From Nostoc sp. LPT (GTDB lineage Bacteria > Cyanobacteriota > Cyanobacteriia > Cyanobacteriales > Nostocaceae), in NCBI RefSeq assembly GCF_017115165.1, contig NZ_JABXKF010000078.1, positions 32,102 to 90,932 on the forward strand: a DNA stretch of 58,831 nucleotides, in the 5' to 3' direction. Under the pieces are notes generated by a model that worked only from the letters and a program-made list of their open reading frames with translations, was not told the origin of the DNA and made no database searches. Positions 16,479-23,220 of this stretch are shown here, piece by piece. The translations under genes and the position numbers were made by a program. Numbering within the stretch: position 1 is the first letter of the stretch; each line of letters begins with the position of its first letter.

Positions 16479-16638
16479 TGGCTAATGGCTGATGGCTAAT
16501 GGTTAATGGCTAATGGCAATGAGCAATTAGCAATTAGCAACGGACAAAACGGCTAATGGCTAATCGAAGAATCGAAGACTGACATTCTAAAACAATTAAC
16601 AATTAGCAATTAGCAATTAGCCATTAGCCATTACTTAA
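16464..16638. repeat. STRR heptamer module, double
   Basis: TAATGGC units cover the last codons of the ATPase gene, followed by GCAATTA units, a second TAATGGC patch, then GCAATTA and GCCATTA units. This is the right-hand limit of heptamer repeats in the first CIS half. Confidence 0.93.
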
Positions 16639-16665
16639 AAACATTCGTTATTTTAGGAGTAAATT

Positions 16666-16875
16666 ATGGCACAGCAAGAAGTTACCAGACTATTTAGAGA
16701 AGCTCAGGTTAATCCCAATTTGCGCCAAAGGCTGAATACTGCTCCTGATGTGGAGACATTTGTACAAATGGCAGAACAACACGGCTACAATTTCACGATT
16801 GAGGAATGGCAGAAAGCCACAGGTTTTGCTGTGGAAGAGTTGAAATGTAAGTTATCTGAGATTCCAGGTATTTAG
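16666..16875 (+). CDS. Nif11-domain small protein
   Basis: The 69-residue product shows the Nif11 pattern: VTRLFREAQVNPNLRQRLNT, then VETFVQMAEQHGYNFTIEEW. The domain serves as leader for some ribosomally made peptides in cyanobacteria and also occurs in proteins of unknown role. After the domain come about 20 residues (ATGFAVEELKCKLSEIPGI) with a single Cys and no double-Gly cleavage site, and no modification enzyme is nearby. A peptide-precursor role is therefore weakly supported. AGGAG at seven bases before the ATG is a strong ribosome binding site. Confidence 0.85.
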   Translation: MAQQEVTRLFREAQVNPNLRQRLNTAPDVETFVQMAEQHGYNFTIEEWQKATGFAVEELKCKLSEIPGI

Positions 16876-16954
16876 TAAAATGATCGAATGAGATGTTTTT
16901 TTCTAACTGCCCATTTCGCGTTAAGTTGACATATAAGAGCATGAGGCGAAGGCA

Positions 16955-17554
16955 ATGGTACAACTTCTCAAGAAAGCCACCGACCAACGAATTGTTCGTC
17001 ACGAGGGCACATGGGAACAGTTCAAGCTAATCCAAAAAGGCTTTGAGGGCTATGACGGTGTGCGGCTGTTTTATTACAACGGCACAATTGAGATTCTGAT
17101 GCCTGGAGAAGACCACGAATTTTTCAAAACCATCATTGGGTTCCTGATTGAACTGTTTCTGATTGAGAAGGGCATCGAATTTATCCCTGCTGGGTCGATG
17201 ACTCAGGAGCGTCAAGGAACAGCATCTGCCCAAGCCGATGAGTCTTACTGGCTTGGTCAGAAGCAGCTCGTCCCTGACATCTCAATAGAAGTGGTGTTTA
17301 CCAGTGGCGGTTCTAACAAACTGGAGCGATACAAGGCATTAGGTGTCCCTGAAGTCTGGTTCTGGGAAGATGGATTTTTCTCGCTCTATCACCTGCAAGA
17401 GCAAAACTATGAGCGAATTTACCGTAGTGAGCTTCCTGGACTAACTGACCTGGATATCGATTTACTATCACGGTGTGTTGTAATTGCCCAAACTTCAAGG
17501 ATTGAAGCTGTCAGAGAATTTCGTCAGGCGATTTTAGGGAAAAAGCAGAGTTGA
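16955..17554 (+). CDS. Uma2-family protein (DUF820, PD-(D/E)XK-like)
   Basis: The 199-residue protein has the Uma2 pattern common in cyanobacteria: FEGYDGVRLFYYNGTIEILM, GEDHEFFKTIIGFLI, then EADESYW-like QADESYWLG, VPDISIEVVFTSGG and LERYKALGVPEVWFWEDG. The PD and E of VPDISIEV and the following K of NKLERYK fit the PD-(D/E)XK nuclease core. The biological role of this abundant family is not known. It lies alone between CIS genes and the toxin-antitoxin island and has many copies in typical cyanobacterial genomes. Confidence 0.93.
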   Translation: MVQLLKKATDQRIVRHEGTWEQFKLIQKGFEGYDGVRLFYYNGTIEILMPGEDHEFFKTIIGFLIELFLIEKGIEFIPAGSMTQERQGTASAQADESYWLGQKQLVPDISIEVVFTSGGSNKLERYKALGVPEVWFWEDGFFSLYHLQEQNYERIYRSELPGLTDLDIDLLSRCVVIAQTSRIEAVREFRQAILGKKQS

Positions 17555-17617
17555 CAAATTGAGCGCTAATAGGACATCTCTAACCAGAGAAATAAGCATT
17601 CTTGCTACATTCAATAT

Positions 17618-17737
17618 ACCTCTTGCATAAATCAAAAATAAGAAAGAACCCCACCCCGCCAAAGCTACGCTTTGTCTCCCCTCCCCGCTTGCGGGGAGGG
17701 GTTGGGGGTGGGGTGTTAAGGGACTTTTGCAAGAGGT
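17618..17737. mobile_element. MITE-like palindromic element
   Basis: ACCTCTTGCATAA at the left and TTTTGCAAGAGGT at the right form imperfect terminal inverted repeats. Inside, ACCCCACCCC and its counterpart GGGGGTGGGGT flank the hairpin CCTCCCCGC-TT-GCGGGGAGG. No protein is encoded. The element is of a type widespread in filamentous cyanobacteria as I recall. It lies directly upstream of the antitoxin gene. Confidence 0.75.
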
Positions 17738-17820
17738 TTAATAACAATCTTCAGGGTAAGGGAAGAATTTTTGCTATGATCTCTAAACTCATGAAACAAT
17801 GTGAATCTTTAAGGAACACA

Positions 17821-18057
17821 ATGAAAAAGGTTACACTAACGGAATTGAGTAATAATATTGATCGTCTACTGGATGAGGTACTAGAAACAGGTATTCCGCT
17901 AGAAATTAACAAAAATGGAAAGTTGTTAAAAATTGTTCCTATAGAAAAAAAAGATAAACTTAAAAATTTGACTTTTAAACCTGATGTTATCCAAGGAAAT
18001 CCAGATGATTTAGTTAATATCAGTTGGGAGCAGGAGCTTAATATTGATTTATCTTGA
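17821..18057 (+). CDS. Phd/YefM-like antitoxin (orphan)
   Basis: The 78-residue product MKKVTLTELSNNIDRLLDEV, then ETGIPLEINKNGKLLKIVPI, matches Phd/YefM antitoxin N-terminal domains, which bind operator DNA. The frame is open upstream to 17602, but that part lies inside the mobile element. AAGGA five to six bases before the ATG at 17821 decides the start. The toxin frame that follows is cut short (18044-18151), so the antitoxin is now an orphan. Confidence 0.85.
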   Translation: MKKVTLTELSNNIDRLLDEVLETGIPLEINKNGKLLKIVPIEKKDKLKNLTFKPDVIQGNPDDLVNISWEQELNIDLS

Positions 18058-18151
18058 TACTCATGTAGTTGCATGGCTATATTCTGGTTTGACAGATAAA
18101 TTAACTGATATTGCTAAAACTTTAATTAATGACAATGAAGTTTATGGCTAG
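18044..18151 (+). pseudogene. PIN-domain toxin fragment
   Basis: From TTG 18044, overlapping the antitoxin end, the frame reads IYLDTHVVAWLYSG and continues for 35 codons to a TAG at 18149-18151. This is the N-terminal strand and first Asp of a VapC-type PIN ribonuclease. The remaining 90 or so residues with the other acidic residues are missing, and the sequence after the stop shows no continuation. The toxin is inactive by deletion. Confidence 0.85.
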
Positions 18152-18189
18152 TGTTATGATATAACCTTTTACCAGGTCTTAAAAAAACT

Positions 18190-18663
18190 ATGGTTAAGCA
18201 TCAAATCATTATTGATATTACGCCTGAGAGTGCTGAAAAATTTGCCTCATTATCTCATGAAAAACAAGGTCAATTAAAACTGTTGCTTAGTTTAAAACTA
18301 AAAGAGCTTATTAGTCCTGATAGTTTCAAAGATAGCCATAAGTCAACTATTAGTCAAAATGCTCAAAATCGAGGTTTAACAGAAGAAATCTTAGACTGTT
18401 TTTTAGAAGGTGATGTAGAAAATAAACCTAGTAATGAATTTTCGCGAAAAATAATTGAAAAATGGTATTATCTACGAGATAATCATCAAGAACTAGACCC
18501 CAATAATCCTTTGTCTGATGATGAAATTGAAATCATTCGTCAAATTTTAATTCAACACAATCAAACTCGTCCTCTTGGAGTAGCTAAAGGCGAATTGATA
18601 ATTCCTGATACCTTTGATTCACCTTTACCTGACGAAATTTTAGATTTGTTTTATTCTCCATGA
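18190..18663 (+). CDS. VapB-like antitoxin, possibly fused
   Basis: The 157-residue product ends in LGVAKGELIIPDTFDSPLPD and EILDLF, the C-terminal toxin-binding text of DUF2281/VapB-type antitoxins. The N-terminal half (MVKHQIIIDITPESAEKFAS to about residue 75) looks like a different small antitoxin-like module and is longer than usual for this family. The stop overlaps the start of the PIN toxin gene by four bases (ATGA), the hallmark of a coupled pair. A fusion of two modules is an inference from length and text. Confidence 0.8.
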   Translation: MVKHQIIIDITPESAEKFASLSHEKQGQLKLLLSLKLKELISPDSFKDSHKSTISQNAQNRGLTEEILDCFLEGDVENKPSNEFSRKIIEKWYYLRDNHQELDPNNPLSDDEIEIIRQILIQHNQTRPLGVAKGELIIPDTFDSPLPDEILDLFYSP

Positions 18664-19064
18664 ATTTATTACTAGATACCCATATTTTTCTATGGTTGAT
18701 TAATGATCATCCTTCTTTAAGTGAAAAGTTGGGTTGTGAGATTAAAAATCCCGAAAATAGGATATTGTTAAGCATAGTTTCTACTTGGGAATGTGTTATT
18801 AAATACCAATTGAACAAACCGGAATTTAATACTTATTTTCCTGAGTCTCCAGATGTATATATTCCTCAAAAAAGACGAGAATCTTTAATTAATAGTTTAG
18901 CCATTAACGAAGCAACTATGAGTTATTTAATAGCCTTACCTTTACTACATAGAGACCCTTTTGATAGGCTATTAATAGCCCAATGTTTACAATATGATCT
19001 AGTTATGGCTACAGTGGATGATGCTATTTTAGGTTATCCTAATGTCAAGTTTTTTGAATTGTAA
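18660..19064 (+). CDS. vapC: PIN-domain ribonuclease toxin (VapC-like)
   Basis: The 134-residue protein has all usual PIN landmarks: LLDTHIFLWLI with Asp near residue 6, the Glu of STWECVIK near residue 44, HRDPFDRLLIAQ with Asp near residues 99-102, and TVDDAIL with Asp near residues 119-120. PIN toxins cleave RNA when not held by their antitoxin. Together with the preceding gene it forms the only complete toxin-antitoxin pair in this island. Confidence 0.92.
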   Translation: MNLLLDTHIFLWLINDHPSLSEKLGCEIKNPENRILLSIVSTWECVIKYQLNKPEFNTYFPESPDVYIPQKRRESLINSLAINEATMSYLIALPLLHRDPFDRLLIAQCLQYDLVMATVDDAILGYPNVKFFEL

Positions 19065-19177
19065 ATTATAGTTGATAAACAGAAAAATTGGTTTGTTAGG
19101 TTAAACGATCGCAAAGCGTCCCACAGAGAAGTGAAACCCAACAGCCGATAAGGTGATCTTACCCCCAACCTACAAGA

Positions 19178-19229
19178 GCGATCGCACTCGCAGCACCTAC
19201 AGCGATCGCACTACAAGATTAGCGATCGC
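19178..19229. repeat. Cluster of three HIP1 octamers
   Basis: Perfect GCGATCGC sites occur at 19178-19185, 19202-19209 and 19222-19229, with spacings of 24 and 20 bases. The last overlaps the end of the HigA-like gene. HIP1 is common in cyanobacteria, but three perfect copies in 52 bases is dense. Confidence 0.95.
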
Positions 19230-19594
19230 AATTTGAAAGCTTCTTGAGGATTGAGTTGACGTTTTCCGTTTAATATGTCTAAAACTGTTTGTTCTTGCGG
19301 AAAAATTCCGAAAAAATCTGGTATCTTCAGATTATAGTCTTCCATTAATGTTTGTAATAATTCTCTATCAGTTAATTCAGGCAATTGTTCATTTTTTTCT
19401 TCATAATCATAGACTAACATTCCTAATACTTGTAGGTAATCTCGATCGTCATGATTAAGATTGCTTTTATCTAATATTGAGTTAATCCTTTGTTGAGTTG
19501 CCGTTAATTCAGCATCATTTGTAATAGGACGAGGTGCAAATTCTGTTATTAAACTTAGATAATAAGGGCTAGGGGTTGTTAAACCAGTCGTCAT
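19211..19594 (-). CDS. higA: HigA-like antitoxin (orphan)
   Basis: The 127-residue product matches HigA-type antitoxins that pair with HigB: RPITNDAELTATQQRINSIL, DDRDYLQVLGMLVYDYEE, then the helix-turn-helix part FGIFPQEQTVLDILNGKRQL. The toxin frame that should precede it survives only as a C-terminal stub (19569-19672), overlapping this start. The antitoxin thus seems to have lost its partner, as in the Phd-like locus 1.3 kb away. Confidence 0.86.
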   Translation of the reverse strand: MTTGLTTPSPYYLSLITEFAPRPITNDAELTATQQRINSILDKSNLNHDDRDYLQVLGMLVYDYEEKNEQLPELTDRELLQTLMEDYNLKIPDFFGIFPQEQTVLDILNGKRQLNPQEAFKLRSLIL

Positions 19595-19672
19595 TTTTCC
19601 AATTCTCCTTATCGTAGTCTGCGTGGGTTAAAACGGCACGAATAAAGAGGTGTTTTGCTTCGTTGGGGTAGG
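19569..19672 (-). pseudogene. HigB toxin C-terminal stub
   Basis: Reading leftward from about 19672, the frame gives HLFIRAVLTHADYDKENWK and ends NDDWFNNP at TAG 19569-19571. LTHAEYDK is the signature of the C-terminal strand of HigB toxins. The N-terminal two thirds are missing and replaced by AGTAAGGAGCAGGGGG-type repeat sequence. The stub overlaps the HigA-like start by 26 bases, the normal overlap of such pairs. Confidence 0.83.
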
Positions 19673-19802
19673 GAGTAAGGAGCAGGGGGATTAGAAATTA
19701 GAAATTAGCGTTTTATAAGCTAAGGAGATGGATTGTTGATGAACCTATCCCACTAATAATATTTGTACTACAAAACTTAAGCTTATTGAAAAATATCTTC
19801 CA

Positions 19803-21650
19803 TCATGTAGTCATTTGCATGAAACTTATCGCCAAATTGTCAAAGTCCATTGACTTCATTCCTAAATAACATTTTTGCAATACTTGAAATTTTTCTTTGC
19901 TTACCGACACATCGTCTGGCAGGTCTAACTCGTAAGTCCCTCCCGCTTGTGTCAATAACTCGATCATCGACTCTTCATTTGTACACACCGGGAGTATCTC
20001 GTTCAATTCGGTTAATAATTGCTTATATGTGCTTTTGGTTGCGTTATTCTCCAAGGTTTTCAAATGCTTTATGACTCCCTCCCTGTTTATACTGCCTTTT
20101 TTCAATTTTCTCGATAATGTTTGTGTCACTGTTCGTAGCGTGTTGATTCGTTGATTAACTTCCGCGCTTCCCGCCCATAGGTTCTCTATTTTGCTGTTCA
20201 TCAACGTCAGTATTTCCACTATGTTCTCCACAATTCTTTTATATATGTCTAATTCTACTGTCCCGTCCCCGCTGATTTTCAATCTCACTGCTACTAGACG
20301 CTTGTCTAATTCTTCTACTCCCCCCTCTTCTGGAGAGGCCAAATGCCTGTTGACGAAATACTCCATCCCCTCTCGGATTGTGTGCCACGGCAGGATGTGT
20401 CTTATGTTCTGTTTTCCTTTTACTGTGCTTATCGCTTTCGCGATTTCTTCTGTCCATCCCGGCCTTCCATTAATCTCTATTCCTTTTCGCCACTCTTCAT
20501 GATCGTTTTTATCTATCTCAAGATTGCCGTTCCCGCTTTTGTTTAGGGTCGGCTCGTGCACATCAATACCCGTAATCTCGAATCCGTGCGATCCAGCAAT
20601 TGAATGCCTGTAAGACATCAATCCATCTGCTTCAGGATCGTATATGTAACCTACTATCGCTTCCACATCTATTCCACTCGTCCTCAACGTCTTCTCATTT
20701 TTATCAATGTATTCTATTATGATGTCGATTTCACTTTGTGTCGCTTCTCTACTCCTTTCACCTGCACCTCCGTTTAGATATAGCATTCTCTGGATTGCCT
20801 TTCCTTTTCCTTCTTCTTTCGTTTTTTTTGTCACCTTTTTGGTTTCTTCTTCCCTCTTGCACCCATCCTTTCTATTTTGCCTTTCTTCTCTCTTCCCATT
20901 CCGTTCTCTCTCTCCAATGCTTTCTCTTTCCTTTTCTTGTTTCTCTTGGCCTACCTTTTCCCCCTCTTTTTTCTGCTGCTCTACGTGGGTCAACTCATGC
21001 GCTATCAACTCCTGTCCCCCACGACTTCGCGGCTCATATGCCCCCTGGCGAAAGAATACATCCTGCCCCGTCGTAAACGCCTTCGCCTGAATCGATTTAT
21101 TCAACTGGTCTGACTGAGCATCCGTATGTACCCTAACCCCACTAAAATCAGCGCCCATTGCCTGCCCCATTGACCGTTGCAAACCTGCATCTAATGCCTG
21201 TCCGCCACCCTTTGCGTTGTTAATTGCTGATTCCAAATCTGTTGATGCTTCCCCTCCACCAATGGCTTCCCGACGTTGCACCAAGGATTTCATTTGTATT
21301 TCTGACTTTTCAGGCTTTTCTATACGCTGTATATTCTCTTCCTGCTTTGCAGACACTGCTTCCGGTTGATTTATTCGCTGCACAACTTGCGCTGCTACTC
21401 TATCCGCTTCTTGCTCGTATTTATCTCCCGGCTCACCAATAGTCAGTTTGGGTTGAATCGCTAACTTTCCAAAGCTGTGACCAAAACGACTGGCTCGCTC
21501 TACTTGCGCTTGTAAATCTGGGGGTACAAGTTTCTCTTGTGTTACCGTATTGCTTGTTTGTGCAAAAGGTCGCATTTGCAGAAATTCTGATGAGCTAGGT
21601 GTAGCTGTTGATTTCGATAAAGCTTTTTTTTGAAGCGGTTGCTGTGTCAT
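19803..21650 (-). CDS. DUF4157 protein, candidate CIS cargo
   Basis: The 615-residue protein has a disordered start, then the cyanobacterial DUF4157 entry text IQPKLTIGEPGDKYEQEADR near residue 67. The DUF4157 core is near residues 155-228, with MGADFSGVRVHTDAQSDQLN, FRQGAYEPRSRGG and the zinc-protease-like HELTHVEQQ near 219. A Lys/Glu/Arg-rich linker (about 229-288) leads to a C-terminal region of 330 residues with a notable RHILPWHTIREGM near 415. I cannot name that region. DUF4157 proteins are strongly linked to extracellular CIS loci and have been proposed as effectors. The HExxH-type motif suggests self-processing. The gene lies between the two CIS halves. Confidence 0.85.
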   Translation of the reverse strand: MTQQPLQKKALSKSTATPSSSEFLQMRPFAQTSNTVTQEKLVPPDLQAQVERASRFGHSFGKLAIQPKLTIGEPGDKYEQEADRVAAQVVQRINQPEAVSAKQEENIQRIEKPEKSEIQMKSLVQRREAIGGGEASTDLESAINNAKGGGQALDAGLQRSMGQAMGADFSGVRVHTDAQSDQLNKSIQAKAFTTGQDVFFRQGAYEPRSRGGQELIAHELTHVEQQKKEGEKVGQEKQEKERESIGERERNGKREERQNRKDGCKREEETKKVTKKTKEEGKGKAIQRMLYLNGGAGERSREATQSEIDIIIEYIDKNEKTLRTSGIDVEAIVGYIYDPEADGLMSYRHSIAGSHGFEITGIDVHEPTLNKSGNGNLEIDKNDHEEWRKGIEINGRPGWTEEIAKAISTVKGKQNIRHILPWHTIREGMEYFVNRHLASPEEGGVEELDKRLVAVRLKISGDGTVELDIYKRIVENIVEILTLMNSKIENLWAGSAEVNQRINTLRTVTQTLSRKLKKGSINREGVIKHLKTLENNATKSTYKQLLTELNEILPVCTNEESMIELLTQAGGTYELDLPDDVSVSKEKFQVLQKCYLGMKSMDFDNLAISFMQMTT

Positions 21651-22128
21651 TAGGAACCCCAGATTTTAGTATTAACTATATGACTGTCCCAGTTTGGCAC
21701 AGCATCAGGGTTTTTACAGTTCAGTATTGTTATGGAGTTTTATATAAATATTTATAACTATCAGCATTTTCATTCATCTATTACAGCCTGTAACGCTTAA
21801 TCAGCAGCAGTGTGGCGTTTTATAGTACTTTTCGTTTCCTACGGAGATTAGGTATAATTCTTTCTCTTTATCTCATCACTGGGATTTTACGGCGATGGCT
21901 AAGTCGGCAATTGCCACATTTCAGTGATATTACGGTTGAATCCAAAGTTGATTAAATATAATTTACATTACATACCATATTGGCTCAAAGTCGTTTAAAA
22001 CAGTTACAGCGTTTTGCTTCTATTTACAGTAGATCCTTTACCCACCTTATAAAAGCTACGGTTTAGACACAAGTCAAATTACCCCCCTTAATCCACCCCT
22101 AGAAAGGGGGGAAACCGGAAATCAACTT

Positions 22129-22496
22129 CCCTCCCCTTTATAAGGCTACGGTGTACACACAAGTCTTTTGGTTCAGAACACAAGTGCTTTCGTTCAGAAC
22201 ACAAGTCTTTTGGTTCAGAACACAAGTGCTTTCGTTCAGAACACAAGTCTTTTGGTTCAGAACACAAGTGCTTTCGTTCAGAACACAAGTCTTTTGGTTC
22301 AAAACACAAGTACTTTCGTTCAGTACACAAGTCTTTTGGTTCAGAACACAAGTACTTTCCTTCAGAACACAAGTCTTTTTTGAGCCTTTGAGGGAATAAA
22401 ACAGCTTTGCTTTTCAAGAGGGTGTTAGGGAGATTAAAAGTCGTGGAGCCACTCTAAAAGACTTGTGTGTACACGGTAGCCTTTATAAGGGGAGGG
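22129..22496. mobile_element. Inverted-arm element enclosing a 21-bp array
   Basis: About 41 bases at the left end (22129-22169) and at the right end (22457-22496) are inverted copies with a few mismatches. Both contain CTCCCC, TATAA, GGCTAC and GTGTACACACAAGTC. The array lies within the arms, and part of it repeats the inner end of the arm. No transposase is encoded. This has the look of a MITE that has expanded internally. Confidence 0.7.
22152..22385. repeat. 21-bp array with two alternating unit types, about 11 units
   Basis: Units of 21 bp share ACACAAGT and TTCAGA. The middle alternates between CTTTTGG and GCTTTCG (or TACTTTCG), giving a 42-bp higher-order period. Odd units are well conserved, and even units change from GCTTTCG to TACTTTC towards the right end. 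The array stays open in several frames on both strands only because 21 is divisible by three, so the long frames seen here are not genes. Confidence 0.93.
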
Positions 22497-22614
22497 TTAG
22501 GGAAAGGTATTAATAAATATCTACATCACTTTTTTCGGGATTTAATAATCAATCTTGTTCCGATTTGGGACTAGATGTTAAATACCGAAAACTACTCAAA
22601 CTCAGGAGAGTAAT

Positions 22615-23019
22615 ATGCCAGAAGAAAACAACGAAACCCATTTGGGTAAAGGATGGGCATTTCCACTCGGAGTTAGTGTTCAGGGAAGTGTACAACAAAG
22701 TTCCATAGTCCCAAATATAGAGGAATCAATACTGATTATATTGCGGACTCGATTGGGTGAAAGGGTGTATCGACCAGATTTTGGCTGTCGTTTAGAAGAG
22801 TTAATCTTTGCACCAATGAATACACAAACGCTGTTGCTGGCAAAACTGTATACCCAAGAAGCACTAGTGAAATGGGAACCCCGAATTATACTTGATGCAG
22901 TGCGTACCGAACCAGATCCAGTCCGCGGTCGCTTAGACATAATTATTGAATATCACCCCAGGAATAGCCACGAACAGCGCAGTTTGGTTTTTCCGTTTTA
23001 TCTTATGGCTAATAGTTAA
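22615..23019 (+). CDS. Baseplate wedge protein (gp25/Afp9-like)
   Basis: The 134-residue protein shows the gp25 pattern: LGKGWAFPLGVSVQGSVQQS, then ILRTRLGERVYRPDFGCRLE, ELIFAPMN and VRGRLDIIIEYH. GPW/gp25 proteins link the sheath to the baseplate. AGGAG lies seven bases before the ATG. The last codons and stop (LMANS) coincide with heptamer repeat sequence. Confidence 0.95.
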   Translation: MPEENNETHLGKGWAFPLGVSVQGSVQQSSIVPNIEESILIILRTRLGERVYRPDFGCRLEELIFAPMNTQTLLLAKLYTQEALVKWEPRIILDAVRTEPDPVRGRLDIIIEYHPRNSHEQRSLVFPFYLMANS

Positions 23020-23218
23020 TTGCTAATGGCTAATGGCTAATGGCTAATGGCTCATGGCTAATAGCGAATCGTAAAAACAATCAGCAATCATCAATTAGCA
23101 ATTAGCAATCAGCAATCATCAATCATCAATTAGCAATCAGCAATCAGCAATCAACAATCAGCAATTAGCAATCAACAATTAGCAATTAGCAATCAGCAAT
23201 TAGCAATTAGCAATTAAA
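23008..23218. repeat. STRR heptamer module, long
   Basis: TAATGGC units run from the stop of the gp25-like gene, followed by more than fifteen GCAATCA/GCAATTA/CAACAAT-type units up to two bases from the next ATG. This is the longest GCAATTA block in the window. Confidence 0.94.
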
Positions 23219-23220
23219 AA

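Larger units (their letters stand above)
21651..22614. other. Divergent intergenic region, mostly repeats
   Basis: This gap of 964 bases lies between the DUF4157 gene and the gp25-like gene. The left part (21651-22048) has no visible gene and should hold the leftward promoter. At 22049-22080 a partial copy of the element arm occurs (AAAGCTACGG and ACACAAGTC). The repeat element at 22129-22496 follows. A good ribosome binding site (AGGAG) precedes 22615. Confidence 0.6.

Noticed and set aside
17602..17820. Longer N-terminus for the Phd-like antitoxin
   Set aside because: The extension is read from a MITE-like palindrome, and a clear ribosome binding site precedes the ATG at 17821.
20707..21113. 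Rightward Phe/Leu/Ser-rich frames that look like membrane proteins
   Set aside because: They are the complement of the Lys/Glu/Arg-rich linker of the DUF4157 protein.
22152..22385. Possible CRISPR array
   Set aside because: Units are directly adjacent at 21 bp with no unique spacers, and no cas genes are nearby.
22088..22417. Long frames on both strands with heptapeptides of the LCSERKH or TQVFWFR type
   Set aside because: They exist only because the 21-bp repeat lacks stops in these frames. There is no ribosome binding site, and the peptides follow the DNA repeat exactly.
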